Below are positions 1 to 9,278 of a DNA stretch of 64,000 nucleotides, piece by piece. The stretch is from CAYXDO01 sp964463485 (GTDB taxonomy: Bacteria; Myxococcota; Kuafuiibacteriia; Kuafuiibacteriales; Kuafuiibacteriaceae), in assembly GCA_964463485.1 (NCBI GenBank), contig CAYXDO010000046.1:1-64000 (forward strand), in the 5' to 3' direction. The notes beneath the pieces are model-generated. The model was not told where the DNA came from. It worked only from the letters and a program-made list of their open reading frames with translations, and ran no database searches. How positions within the stretch are numbered: position 1 is the stretch's first letter; each line of letters starts with the position of its first letter. The translations under genes and the position numbers were made by a program.

Positions 1-55
1 CGGAGGTCAGAATCGGAGGTCAGAATCGGAGGTCAGAATCGGAGGTCAGAATCGG
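1..55. repeat. 13-base tandem repeat array at window edge
   Basis: Four perfect head-to-tail copies of cggaggtcagaat followed by the first three bases of a fifth. The array begins at base 1, so it may extend to the left. It lies outside any gene I can support. Confidence 0.9.
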
Positions 56-192
56 CCGAGCGAGCAGACCAGACCAGACTAGGCTAGGGCTGTTCGTGAG
101 TTCTTGGCCAGGTCTTTGGCGCGCGCCGCCGACTTCGCCGAGGGTAGTCGGCGAGCCCTTGACCTCCCGAACCTCGCGTGGGACACCAGGAC

Positions 193-774
193 ATGGGTCC
201 TCCGAGCTCCGTCGTGATCTCTCGCCCGACCTTCCGCGAAATCATTTCGGGCCTCCCCTCTCATTTGCGCGGAGAAGTCATCAACGGTCGGCTGACCGTA
301 ATGCCTCGCCCTGCGCCGCGCCATGCCAATGCAGCCGGCGCCCTTCAGGGCCAACTCGGACCGGCCTTTCAACGCGGCCTGGGTGGCCCTGGCGGCTGGT
401 GGATTCTCGCGGAGCCCGAGCTCACGCTCGGCGACCCCGCCTTCGAACCCATCGATCCCGATCTCGTGGGTTGGCGGATCCAGACCATGCCCCACCTCCC
501 AGACACGGCGGCAGTCTCGCTCGTGCCGGACTGGGTTTGTGAGATCCTCTCGCCGAGCACCGAGGTCTACGACCGCGCGGAGAAGCTGCCCTACTACGCA
601 CGCGCCGGGATCAGACACGCATGGCTCGTCTATCCGGAAGGTCTGACCCTCGAAGCCTTCGAGAACGACGCGGGCATATATCGTCCTGTGGGCACGTGGC
701 AGGGGCACACGCGCGCTCGCGTGCCACCTTTTGACGCCATAGACCTCGACCTCTCCTGGCTCTGGATGAAGTGA
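193..774 (+). CDS. Uma2 family endonuclease-like protein
   Basis: A 193-residue protein of the Uma2 family (restriction-endonuclease-like PD-(D/E)XK fold), which is abundant in cyanobacteria, myxobacteria and actinobacteria and usually of unknown biological role. The family signature is clear: an EPEL stretch followed by PDLVGW, then PDWVCEILSPST, and EKLPYYARAGI leading to HAWLVYP. The Glu of CEILSPS and the Lys of EKLPYY are the expected catalytic residues. I chose the ATG at 193; an in-frame GTG at 178 would add five residues. It stands alone, with no partner gene visible and a repeat array to its left. The family assignment is firm; the substrate is unknown. Confidence 0.85.
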   Translation: MGPPSSVVISRPTFREIISGLPSHLRGEVINGRLTVMPRPAPRHANAAGALQGQLGPAFQRGLGGPGGWWILAEPELTLGDPAFEPIDPDLVGWRIQTMPHLPDTAAVSLVPDWVCEILSPSTEVYDRAEKLPYYARAGIRHAWLVYPEGLTLEAFENDAGIYRPVGTWQGHTRARVPPFDAIDLDLSWLWMK

Positions 775-993
775 CCTGGTCAAGGTCCGCGCCGCCCGTT
801 CGCCTCGCATGCCGATGGTTTATCGTTTGAGCCCAAAATGATTGAGCTCGACCCATGTTGTCTCGTCCGTTACCGGGGCGTTGTCCCGGGCTAGTCGTAG
901 GTCGAGCGGACTGCCTTCCTCTTCGTCCGAGCGACGACGGCGTTTGACCTGCGGCAAAACTCGAGGCGCTCTGATCAGCTACCGGTCGAGGCC

Positions 994-1824
994 GTGCGCG
1001 AGCTGGCGTTTTGGCCCTTTGGAGAGGTTGCGTCTGGGCGCCTCCAGGGCGCACGGCGCGTGTACTTTGGCGCCGAGCTCTGCGGGAGCCTGCTGCCGGG
1101 CGTCACCATGCTCGAACGCGCGATCGAATGGGCGACCCGCGGGAAGCTGGAGCTCACGCTCGTGCTTCCGTACGTCGGTCAGGGGCAGCTCGAGGCGGCC
1201 ACTCGGCTCGTCAACGCGCTTGCGTCGACCAAGCCGGACAGCGAGGTCGTCGTCAACGATTGGGGGCTCTTGCGCGTCGTCGCTGCAGAGCGCCGGCTCC
1301 GCCCCGTAGCAGGCCGCGGGCTCGACCGTGGGCCCTCCAACGACCCGCGCCTCGATGAGTATCTCGGAGAGACGATTCCCGACGCTGGGCTCGTGGAGCT
1401 GCGAGGGTCCTCGTTCGCGAGCCCGCCGCTCGTTCGGGTGCTCTCGTCGCTCGGTGTGACTCGCGCGGAGCTCGACTTGCCGTCGCTCGGCTCGCCCGAG
1501 TTGCTCGCCGGCTCCGCGCTCCGCTTCTCGGTCCACGTCCCCTACGCGCTGGTGGCGAGCGGGAGAGTCTGCGCCTTCGCGCGCATGCACCGGCCCGCCG
1601 AGCGGCTCGGTGCGTGCAGCCGAGAGTGTGTGCCTCTGCTCGCGGAGCTCGAGGCGGCCCGACCTGTCGCCGGGCGACTCCCTATCACTCTCGCGGGCAA
1701 CTCAGTCTTCGCCCGCCACCCGGTGACGCTCGACGGGCTTCGCTCGCTCTCCGAGAGTTGGCCGGCCAACGCGGACCGAATCGTATACTCAGAGCGACCA
1801 GGGGGCCTGCCATGGAAGGTATGA
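994..1824 (+). CDS. U32 family protein, UbiV-like (4Fe-4S)
   Basis: A 276-residue protein resembling UbiV, one half of the UbiU-UbiV pair that hydroxylates ubiquinone precursors without oxygen. It has the YFGAELC segment that matches the YLGETVC segment of UbiV. Four cysteines (30, 193, 208, 212) reproduce the UbiV cluster-ligand pattern: one near the N terminus, then a pair about 13-15 apart and a C-x3-C end. The start is a GTG at 994. The frame is open back to 901, just after a stop, but no better start lies in that stretch. Its end overlaps the next U32 gene by 13 bases, so the two are probably translated together and form a heterodimer. Whether this organism makes ubiquinone is not shown here; other U32 proteins hydroxylate rRNA or tRNA. 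Confidence 0.7.
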   Translation: MRELAFWPFGEVASGRLQGARRVYFGAELCGSLLPGVTMLERAIEWATRGKLELTLVLPYVGQGQLEAATRLVNALASTKPDSEVVVNDWGLLRVVAAERRLRPVAGRGLDRGPSNDPRLDEYLGETIPDAGLVELRGSSFASPPLVRVLSSLGVTRAELDLPSLGSPELLAGSALRFSVHVPYALVASGRVCAFARMHRPAERLGACSRECVPLLAELEAARPVAGRLPITLAGNSVFARHPVTLDGLRSLSESWPANADRIVYSERPGGLPWKV

Positions 1825-2846
1825 ATCTTCTCGCCCCGGTCCGATCGGCCGACGAAGTGGCGCCGCTCGTCTCCGCGGGCGCCACCGAGCTCTTCGGGGC
1901 CGTCGCGCCCCGGGCCCTCTTCGCCAAGTACTCTCGCGCGGTCTGGATCTCTCGGCGGGGCGCCTCGGCGAGCCTCCCCGACTTGTCGCAGCTCATCGAC
2001 GTGACCCGCGAGGCCTCGCGCTTCGGGGCCCGCTTTTATCTCGCGCTGAACGCGCCGCGCCTGCCTGTCGAAGCCTTCGACGCGCTCGCGCAGCTCGCCG
2101 AAAACGCGGTCTCGCGCGCGGGCGCGGCTGGCGTGATCGTGGCTGACGTCGGGCTCATGTCGGAGCTCGGACGGCGCAAGATCCCGTTCGTCGCCTCGAC
2201 CGTCGCCGTAGCGCACAACTCGGAGGCGCTGCTGCTCTTCCATGACCTCGGAGCGTCCCGCGCGGTGCTCCCGCGCCACCTCACGGTCCCGGAGATCGCC
2301 GCGATGAAGGCTCGTGTCGGCGCCCGGCTGGAGCTCGAGGTGCTCGTGTACTTCGACGAGTGCGCGTTCGAAGAGGGACTTTGTCGCACTCAGCACGAGA
2401 TCGGACCGCTCGGGGCGTTCTGCAAGATCTCGTGGACTCATCGACTGACTCGGCAGGATGGCTCCGCGCCGGATCCAAACGACGCCGCGCTCTTCGACGA
2501 AGCGACTCGCCGGCACCGCGCGTGGCTCGACGCCGGGGAGCCTCCGTGCGGCAGCGGCGAGTCCCAACGAGGCCTCGACGCCTGCGGTTTGTGTGCGCTC
2601 CCCGAGTTGATCCGGGCGGGAGTGCGCACCTTCAAGGTCGCGGGGCGGCAGCGGAGCCTCGGTCCGCGAAGGCTCGCCGTGGAACGAGTCTCCGCGGTGC
2701 TCGCTCGGGCTGAGGAGGATCCGGCCGGAGCCCAAGAGCTCGCGCTGCGGCTGGTCGGACCTGGACCCTGCGAGTCTGGCGTCGCCTGCTACTTCGAGTC
2801 GGCGGCGGGGCCGAGACTTCATCCGAGCGCGCGCCGCTCGTCGTAA
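1812..2846 (+). CDS. U32 family protein, UbiU-like (4Fe-4S)
   Basis: A 344-residue U32 (peptidase_U32/PF01136) family protein and partner of the preceding UbiV-like gene. Cys184 and Cys191 are seven apart, as in UbiU, followed by Cys204 and by Cys258/Cys261, giving a plausible 4Fe-4S set. The family motif LKxEGR appears as FKVAGR at about 275-280. The start is the ATG at 1812 inside the end of the upstream gene, which indicates translational coupling. The coding end overlaps the convergent dus gene by 28 bases, so there is no room for a terminator between them. By analogy it would act in oxygen-independent hydroxylation; quinone versus RNA as substrate cannot be settled from sequence alone. 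Confidence 0.7.
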   Translation: MEGMNLLAPVRSADEVAPLVSAGATELFGAVAPRALFAKYSRAVWISRRGASASLPDLSQLIDVTREASRFGARFYLALNAPRLPVEAFDALAQLAENAVSRAGAAGVIVADVGLMSELGRRKIPFVASTVAVAHNSEALLLFHDLGASRAVLPRHLTVPEIAAMKARVGARLELEVLVYFDECAFEEGLCRTQHEIGPLGAFCKISWTHRLTRQDGSAPDPNDAALFDEATRRHRAWLDAGEPPCGSGESQRGLDACGLCALPELIRAGVRTFKVAGRQRSLGPRRLAVERVSAVLARAEEDPAGAQELALRLVGPGPCESGVACYFESAAGPRLHPSARRSS

Positions 2847-3865
2847 CTTGCGGACTCGTCCAACTCACGCTCGGCGACGCGAAAGTACGAGTCGATCGCG
2901 TCGAAGAGCTCCGGGAGCTCTTCGACGGACTGCGCTCTCGGCACGAAGTCCTGCCGGCCACGCAAACCGCGTGCGTACCAAGCGAGCTGCGGTCGAAACC
3001 TCCTCACCGCGGTCAGCTCGTGACCTACGTGCTCCACGTTGGCGCGGAGGTGTCGCAGAATCATATCGGCGCGCTCATTCGGCGTAGGTTCAGGGGCAGG
3101 CGCTTCGCCCCTCCACACGCGCCGAAGAGAGTCGAAGATCCACGGATTGCCCAGAGCGGCGCGGCCGATCATGACGGCCGCACAGCCCGTCGTTCGGACC
3201 ACCTGGTCCGCGCGAGCGGGTGAGTCGATGTCGCCATTGGCAATGACCGGAATCTTCAGATGCGACACGAGCGAACCCACCAGCTCGACCCTGGCGACGC
3301 CCGAGTAGCCTTCGCTCCGCGTGCGCCCGTGCAGAGCGATCGCGTCCAGCCCTGCATCCTCGAGGGCTCGGCCGACGTCGAGCGCGTTGATCGTGGACTC
3401 ATCCCAGCCAGCTCGGATCTTCGCGGTGACTGCGACATTCTGGCCAACCGACCTTCGAATCTCGGACACGATCTCCGCGGCGCGCTTCGGCTCCCGCAAC
3501 AACGCGGACCCGGCAGATTTTCGGGTCACCTTCCGGACCGGACAACCCATGTTGAGGTCGACGATGGCAGCACCCGCGGCGGCCACGAGCTCGGCGGCCC
3601 TCGCGAGCTCGCTGGGCTCGGACCCGAAGAGTTGCACGGCGAAGGGACGCTCTTTTTTCGGATCGTGGCAAAGGACCGGGTCGGGCCGCTTTGCAGTCAG
3701 CAGCGACTTGGCGCTCGAGAGCTCGGTCGGAGCGAGCCCCGCGCCAAGCTCGAACGCGAGCTCGCGGAACGGTCGCTCGGAGACGCCGGCCATCGGCGCA
3801 AGGACGATCGGAGTCACCGCGTGAGGCCCGAGGCGCAGGAGCGGAAGGTCACGGAGCGTTGCCAT
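2819..3865 (-). CDS. dusB: tRNA-dihydrouridine synthase (DusB-like)
   Basis: An FMN enzyme that reduces specific uridines in the tRNA D-loop to dihydrouridine. Diagnostic segments are APMAGVSERPFR near the start, DLNMGCPVRKVTRKSAGSALL (the Cys is the catalytic acid), ALHGRTRSEGYSG, and ANGDI with MIGRAALGNPWIF for flavin and phosphate binding. The ATG at 3865 gives 348 residues and places APMAG where it sits in DusB. A TTG at 3904 would add 13 residues and overlap the kinase gene. It lies directly downstream of the kinase on the same strand. DusB versus another Dus subfamily is judged by overall resemblance. Confidence 0.88.
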   Translation of the reverse strand: MATLRDLPLLRLGPHAVTPIVLAPMAGVSERPFRELAFELGAGLAPTELSSAKSLLTAKRPDPVLCHDPKKERPFAVQLFGSEPSELARAAELVAAAGAAIVDLNMGCPVRKVTRKSAGSALLREPKRAAEIVSEIRRSVGQNVAVTAKIRAGWDESTINALDVGRALEDAGLDAIALHGRTRSEGYSGVARVELVGSLVSHLKIPVIANGDIDSPARADQVVRTTGCAAVMIGRAALGNPWIFDSLRRVWRGEAPAPEPTPNERADMILRHLRANVEHVGHELTAVRRFRPQLAWYARGLRGRQDFVPRAQSVEELPELFDAIDSYFRVAERELDESASYDERRALG

Positions 3866-3896
3866 CGGATGGGCTCGAGCGGCGGAGTCGCCTGGG

Positions 3897-5294
3897 TCAG
3901 CCAAAGATCTTGGTGATCAAATCAATCACCGCGCCGCGCCCAATCAACGCTTCGAAGAGCACCAGCACGATGGCGACGAGCGCGATCTTCCAGAGCACCT
4001 TCACGTCGAAGGGACGGACGTATACCTCACCCTTGGGCGCGCGGTCGGCTCGGTGAGTTGGTCGCCGCGAGACGTCGAGCTTGATCCTGTCCTCTCGCAG
4101 CGCGGGCGAAGTCTCTTCGAGGATGGGTCTCGGTGCGGGCTTGGTTACGGGCGGCGAAGAACCGACCACCTCGACTCGGCCGTCCGGCGTAATCACGATT
4201 CCAGGCTCGGGTCCTGGGTCCTCCGCCCGAGCTCGGTTTCCTCGATCGGTCCCGGAGCTCGACCGTGGGACGGCCTCGGTCTTCGAAGTCGGTCGAGGCG
4301 AAGCTGGCTTGACCGAGGTCCCACGAGGCAGCGCCGCGGTGGCGGCGTCAGACTCACCCGATCCACGCCTGAGCACATACTTATCGATGGTCTCGACGAG
4401 CTCTTGAACGGTCTGAAAGCGATGCTCGGGCTTCTTGGCGAGGGCGCGCGTGACGATGGGCTCGAGCTCCGGACGAAGCTTGAGGTCCGGGGCGACGTCT
4501 TTGAAGCGAGGCGGCGGAGACTGGACGTGCATATAGAGGAGCGCGACCGGCTGCTCGGCCTCGAACGGCGCCTTCCCAGTGAGCATCTCGAACAAAATCA
4601 CGCCGAGCGCGTACACGTCCGACCTGGGGTCCGCGTTTCCGCCGGTGGCCTGCTCGGGGGACATGTACCTTGGCGTACCAAAGACGGATCCGTTCGACGT
4701 GAGTGTCTCCGCCCGAGTGAGCTTGGCCAGCCCGAAATCGAGCACCTTGACGAAGTCTCGAGTCTCTGCGACCTCGGCGAGGAAGATGTTGTCCGGCTTC
4801 AGGTCTCGATGCACGACTCCGTGTTTGTGAGCGTGGCCGACGGATGCGCAGACCTGCTTGAAGATCCGAAGCGCCCTGAGCTGCTCGAGCGCCCCGCTGC
4901 CGTAAATCTCCGCGCCGAGGGTGTGACCGGTGAGTTTCTCCATGGCCAGGTAGGCTCGCCCTTCTTCGGTCACGCCAAAGTCGAAGACCGTCACCGTGTT
5001 CGGGTGCGCGAGCATGGACGCTGCCTTGGCCTCTCGCTCGAATCGCTCGTTCAGCACCTTGCTCGCGGTGGCCAAGACCTTCAGCGCTACGGGTCGATCG
5101 ATGGGCCTCTGAATGGCCTCGTACACGACCCCGATGCCGCCCTCGCCGAGCCTGCGAATGACTTCGTATTTGCCCGCGATGACGGTCCCGAGCACGTCCT
5201 TCTCCCCAGAAATCGTCGGGATCGAAGGGCGTCCTTCGACCCTTGCGAACTCGGAAGGGACAGACTGATTTGCGTCTTTGTCGCTGGAGTGCAC
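3897..5294 (-). CDS. membrane-anchored Ser/Thr protein kinase
   Basis: A 465-residue Hanks-type kinase. Visible elements: the glycine loop GEGGIGVVYE (50-59), Lys72 in VALKVL, HRDLKPDN with catalytic Asp164, DFG at 186-188, and YMSPEQ with RSDVYALGVILFEML. A Ser/Pro/Arg-rich linker of about 110 residues follows. A single hydrophobic segment near residues 435-455 (ALVAIVLVLFEALIG) would anchor it with the kinase domain in the cytoplasm. There is no extracellular sensor beyond about ten residues, so the input probably comes from a partner. All catalytic residues are present. The start is a GTG at 5294. dus follows immediately downstream. Confidence 0.93.
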   Translation of the reverse strand: MHSSDKDANQSVPSEFARVEGRPSIPTISGEKDVLGTVIAGKYEVIRRLGEGGIGVVYEAIQRPIDRPVALKVLATASKVLNERFEREAKAASMLAHPNTVTVFDFGVTEEGRAYLAMEKLTGHTLGAEIYGSGALEQLRALRIFKQVCASVGHAHKHGVVHRDLKPDNIFLAEVAETRDFVKVLDFGLAKLTRAETLTSNGSVFGTPRYMSPEQATGGNADPRSDVYALGVILFEMLTGKAPFEAEQPVALLYMHVQSPPPRFKDVAPDLKLRPELEPIVTRALAKKPEHRFQTVQELVETIDKYVLRRGSGESDAATAALPRGTSVKPASPRPTSKTEAVPRSSSGTDRGNRARAEDPGPEPGIVITPDGRVEVVGSSPPVTKPAPRPILEETSPALREDRIKLDVSRRPTHRADRAPKGEVYVRPFDVKVLWKIALVAIVLVLFEALIGRGAVIDLITKIFG

Positions 5295-5352
5295 GGGTGG
5301 GACGGCTCTGTGGGATTGTCCAAGCGCTTGTCGCCCGAGTCAACCTCGGCCG

Positions 5353-5376
5353 TTTCGACGTTTCGACGTTTCGACG
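5353..5376. repeat. 8-base tandem repeat
   Basis: Three perfect copies of tttcgacg in the gap between the kinase start and the CBS-pair stop. Any role as a spacer or binding site is unknown. Confidence 0.8.
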
Positions 5377-5382
5377 CGGAGC

Positions 5383-5781
5383 TCAGCCTTCGGGCAACAG
5401 GTCCGCGAGCGCTCGCACGCAGTCAGACGCCGTCAGAATCCCGATCGGAGCGTCGTCCGAAGCGACCACCACGACCGAGCCGATCGCGCGGTGGGCCATG
5501 ATCTCGGCGGCTTCGCGAAGGGTCGAGTCCTCTGAGACCTTCGCGAGGTCTTTGCTCATGACTTCGCCGATCATGATGGTGTCGAGCTCGATGCGGAGGA
5601 TCGAGTTCAACACATGGAGGTCGCTGAACGAGATCACGCCCGCGGCCTTGCCTCCGAGCTCGACGACGATGTGGCGTATGCCGTTCGTCTTCATCGCGTC
5701 CTCGGCGTCGCGGGCCGTTCGATCGGGGGACAGCAGGACCGGGCAGCGGGACATGTAGTCGCGAACGGACGGGTTCTTCAT
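5383..5781 (-). CDS. CBS-domain pair protein
   Basis: A 132-residue protein that is little more than two CBS motifs forming one Bateman module. The first runs over about residues 4-60 (VRDYMSRCPVLLSP, GIRHIVV, GVISFSDL) and the second over about 72-130 (IGEVMSKDLAKVSEDSTL, AIGSVVVV, IGILTASD). Such free modules bind adenine nucleotides and report energy state, often to a partner enzyme. The ATG at 5781 is preceded by a good GGAGG site, whereas a longer frame back to 5880 has none. It lies divergent from the addB-like gene, 131 bases away. No partner can be named. Confidence 0.88.
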   Translation of the reverse strand: MKNPSVRDYMSRCPVLLSPDRTARDAEDAMKTNGIRHIVVELGGKAAGVISFSDLHVLNSILRIELDTIMIGEVMSKDLAKVSEDSTLREAAEIMAHRAIGSVVVVASDDAPIGILTASDCVRALADLLPEG

Positions 5782-5912
5782 CGCAGCGGACCTCCGCCCC
5801 GACGAGGAAGCAAAGCACGTGCGAGGGTTCGGGCCTAGGATTGGCTCGCTCGAGGCGCAATCGTTGCGACCCGTCGTCATTGACGGCGCGCGTTCGCTGC
5901 GCGCATACGCGC

Positions 5913-8900
5913 ATGGTGGGAGCGAGCCCTAGAAACCCGCCACGCCTTCTGATCAGCCATGACCACGCGAGCCTGGGTCGAGCGGTGCAGGCGTTTCTCA
6001 CCGAGCATCGTGGTGCTGCGCTGCTCGTGGCGCCCACTCGGCGCGCCGGAGACGACCTGATTCGCGAGGTGGCTCGCAGCGCGGGTTGGGCCGGCGGCAT
6101 CGTGGCCACGACCCTCGAGCGCCTGGCCGCCGAGCTCTCCGTCGAGCAGCTCGCGGAGAAGCGTCGCGTCGCGTCCTCGGCCCTTGGGGCGCGCGCGGTC
6201 GCCGGGCGAATCACCCACGCGGCGATGGTCGCGGGCGAGCTCGAATACTTCGCCCCGGTGGCGGCGACCCCAGGCTTCCCTCGGGCTCTCGAAGCAACTC
6301 TCCGCGACCTTAGAGCCGCGGGCGTCCCGGCGGACCGGATGTCGGTCGCGGGCCCCGCGGGGCGCGACCTGGCGCGCCTTTTGGAGCGCCATACGCTGGA
6401 CGCGGACCGCCGAGTCGATGCCTCCGGGTTGTTCGACCTGGCGAGCGCTCGGATCGACAAGGCCGCGATCGACCCTCGTGCAACTCATTCGACCCTCGGA
6501 AAGCCGATCGCTTTTCTCTGTCTCGAACCCCGCGCCCGCGCCGACTCACGACTCATCGAACGCCTTGCCGCGCAAGCACCTGCGGTGCTCGCGACCGCCT
6601 TGGTCGGCGAGGAGGGCTCGGTGTCTCTGTTAGAGCACGCGCTCGGGGTGCGGGCGAGTCGGCTCGAGGAGGTATCTTCCGAGAGCTCCCTAGAGCGGGT
6701 CCGGTCGCGCGTCTTCGTCCAAGGAGCGCTCCAGACGTTTCCACCAGACCCTTCGCTGGAATTGTTCTCGGCCTCGAATGAAGCCAGGGAGTGCGTGGAG
6801 CTCGCTCGGCGGGTGAGATTCGCGGCCAAGTCTGGGGTCCGATTCGACGAAGTTGCGGTGCTGCTGCGAAATCCCACGGTGTATCAGCCGTTGATCGAAG
6901 ACGCGTTTCGGCGCGCCGAGATCGCGACCTTCTCGACTCGCGGCGCATCTCGGCCGAACGTCTCGGGCCGGGCCTTTTTGGCCTTGCTCCACACCGCCGA
7001 GCAAAACCTGTCTGCCTCGCGATTCGCCGAGTACCTGTCGCTGGGACAAACGCCGGAGCTCGATGAAGAGGGTGCTACGGCGACCGTCGATCGAGAGTGG
7101 GTTCCGCCGAGCGACGCGCAGCTGGTGTTTCGTGGCGCGGAGCGACCCAAGGCGACGGAGCCGCAACGATCTCCTGAGCTCGAGCCCACCCCGACCCTCA
7201 CCAAGCCACCCGGTCGAGAGCCAAGTGACTCCCCGACCTCGAAGATGACGGGCGACGATGGTGCCTCCCGTGCGCTGAGTGGATCCTCACTCCGCGTCCC
7301 GCGGCACTTCGAGCGCTTGCTCGTCGACGCCGCGGTCATGAAGGGTCGAGCGCGCTGGAGGTCACGCCTCGACGGCCTGGCCAACGAGCTCGACCGCCAA
7401 ATCGAGGCGACCGCCGACGATCCGGCGCTCTCCGAGGCCAAGCGAAAGGACCGGGCGAGGCTCGACAACCTCCGCCGCTTCGCCCTCCCGATCATCGAGC
7501 TCCTCGCCGCGCTGCCGCAGGCAGAGACTTGGCGAGATTGGTTGGTGCGACTCGATGAGCTGGCCGAAAAGGCGCTGCGAGACCCTTTGCCCGTCAAATC
7601 AGTGCTGGCCGACCTCGCCCCGCTCGCCGAGGTCGGACCCGTGACCCTGAGTGAGGTCCGGGCCGTGCTGTCAGAACGACTGTCGTTCTTATACTCAGAG
7701 CCCCAGGGTCGACGGTTCGGTCGTGTTTTCGTGTCCACGATCGAGGAGAGCGCCGGTCGATCTTTTCGATGGGTGTTCGTCCCGGGTCTCGCGGAAGGTG
7801 TCTTTCCGAGAAGAGTCTTCGAAGATCCGCTGCTGCTCGACGAAGCGCGCCGGGCCCTCGACGCGGGCCTCGAGGACCGAACTCATCGCTTCGCCCACGA
7901 GCGCTCGCTGCTTCGAATCGCCGCCGCCTCGGCGTCGGAGAAGCTCGTCGCGTCCTGGCCCCGCGTCGAGCTCCGCGAAGGGCGCTCGAGGGTCCCTTCG
8001 TTCTATGCGCTGGACTTGGTGCGCGCGTCGGAGGGTCGGGTGCCGCGCCTCCACGATCTGGAGAGTCGCGCGGCCGGGAGCGCTCCGGATCAGCGCCTGG
8101 GTTGGCCGGCCCCGACGAATCCCCACGAAGCCATCGACGATACCGAGTACGATCTCGCGCATTTGGTCCAGGTGTTGAGCATGAGTCGCGACCGAGCCGC
8201 TGGTCGCGCCGCCTATCTGATCGACCGAAACCCCGCCCTTGGTCGAGCGCTCCGAGCGCGCGCGCGAAATCACAAGCGCCCGTGGACCGCCGCGGACGGG
8301 CTCGTCGAGCCCTCCTCGGAGGCCCTGCAGTTGTTGGCAAAGGAGCGCGCCCACGTGCGGAGTTACTCGGCGACCGCGCTGCAAGGCTTCACCGAGTGTC
8401 CCTACCGATTCTTTCTGCAAGCCATTCTGAAAGTTCGACCACGAGAAGAAGCCGTCCCGCTCGAGACGCTCGATCCGCGCACCAGAGGGTCCGTGTATCA
8501 CTCGGTGCTCTTTCGACTCCTCTCTCGGCTGCAGGCCGAGCGGGCCTTTCCGCTTCAGAGTGAGAGTTTGGCGAGTGTCTTCGCCGTCGCAGACCAGGTG
8601 CTCGAGGAGGTCGCCGCAGAGTCGAGAGACGACCTCGACCCAGCGATTCCGGCGGTCTTCGATCAGGCCATCGAGTCGATGGGGCAAGATCTTCGAGGGT
8701 GGCTGCGGAGGGTTGCCGAGCGCGAGCCGGATTGGGCGCCCATTCACCTCGAGCTCGCTTTCGGTGTGGATGAGTTCGGGCGCGATCACGACCCCAAGTC
8801 GACCCGCGACGCAGTAGAGATCCTCGACGGCGCCAAAGTCCGCGGAGCGATCGACCTCGTCGAGCTCTCTGTGGGCGGTGCTGTTCGGGTGACTGACCAC

Positions 8901-9278
8901 AAGACGGGGAGGGCCCCGTCGCCCCGTCCCCGTAAGATAGGCGGCGGAAAACATCTGCAGCCGGTCCTGTACGCGCTCGCCGCCGAGAAGCTCTTGGGCA
9001 CCCAGGTGGCCACCGGAAGGCTCCACTACAACACGGAACGAGGAAAGTTCGAGTCCATCGTGATCGACGTCGACGAGGCCGCGCGGAAGAGCTTGTCGAC
9101 TTTGATCGAGCGGGTGAACGCTTCGATCGACCGTGGATTTCTGCCGGCCGCACCCGACAAAGACGCCTGCACCTACTGTGATTACGCGATCGTCTGCGGT
9201 CCCGGTGTGGAGCGTCGCGTGATGAAAAAAGACCGAGCTCCGCTCCAGGGTTTGGTGCAACTCAGAGGTCTCCCATGA
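5913..9278 (+). CDS. addB: AddB-like helicase-fold/nuclease subunit
   Basis: A 1121-residue protein of the AddB/RecB-nuclease type, half of a double-strand-break end-processing enzyme. The N-terminal part has the degenerate helicase fold typical of AddB, with no intact Walker A motif. The C-terminal part is a PD-(D/E)XK nuclease: RGSVYHSVLF, then IDLVELS, DHKTGR (Asp995, Lys997) and QPVLYALAAEKL. Cys829 (FTECPYRFF) together with Cys1086, Cys1089 and Cys1095 (CTYCDYAIVC) forms the AddB iron-sulfur staple. I chose the ATG at 5913; the frame extends to a TTG at 5841. The stop overlaps the addA-like start by four bases (ATGA). Residues around 420-480 form a Pro/Glu/Ser-rich insert. Confidence 0.85.
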   Translation: MVGASPRNPPRLLISHDHASLGRAVQAFLTEHRGAALLVAPTRRAGDDLIREVARSAGWAGGIVATTLERLAAELSVEQLAEKRRVASSALGARAVAGRITHAAMVAGELEYFAPVAATPGFPRALEATLRDLRAAGVPADRMSVAGPAGRDLARLLERHTLDADRRVDASGLFDLASARIDKAAIDPRATHSTLGKPIAFLCLEPRARADSRLIERLAAQAPAVLATALVGEEGSVSLLEHALGVRASRLEEVSSESSLERVRSRVFVQGALQTFPPDPSLELFSASNEARECVELARRVRFAAKSGVRFDEVAVLLRNPTVYQPLIEDAFRRAEIATFSTRGASRPNVSGRAFLALLHTAEQNLSASRFAEYLSLGQTPELDEEGATATVDREWVPPSDAQLVFRGAERPKATEPQRSPELEPTPTLTKPPGREPSDSPTSKMTGDDGASRALSGSSLRVPRHFERLLVDAAVMKGRARWRSRLDGLANELDRQIEATADDPALSEAKRKDRARLDNLRRFALPIIELLAALPQAETWRDWLVRLDELAEKALRDPLPVKSVLADLAPLAEVGPVTLSEVRAVLSERLSFLYSEPQGRRFGRVFVSTIEESAGRSFRWVFVPGLAEGVFPRRVFEDPLLLDEARRALDAGLEDRTHRFAHERSLLRIAAASASEKLVASWPRVELREGRSRVPSFYALDLVRASEGRVPRLHDLESRAAGSAPDQRLGWPAPTNPHEAIDDTEYDLAHLVQVLSMSRDRAAGRAAYLIDRNPALGRALRARARNHKRPWTAADGLVEPSSEALQLLAKERAHVRSYSATALQGFTECPYRFFLQAILKVRPREEAVPLETLDPRTRGSVYHSVLFRLLSRLQAERAFPLQSESLASVFAVADQVLEEVAAESRDDLDPAIPAVFDQAIESMGQDLRGWLRRVAEREPDWAPIHLELAFGVDEFGRDHDPKSTRDAVEILDGAKVRGAIDLVELSVGGAVRVTDHKTGRAPSPRPRKIGGGKHLQPVLYALAAEKLLGTQVATGRLHYNTERGKFESIVIDVDEAARKSLSTLIERVNASIDRGFLPAAPDKDACTYCDYAIVCGPGVERRVMKKDRAPLQGLVQLRGLP

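Noticed and set aside
1..55. Possible CRISPR or origin iterons
   Set aside because: The 13-base units are directly joined without spacers and no replication gene is near.
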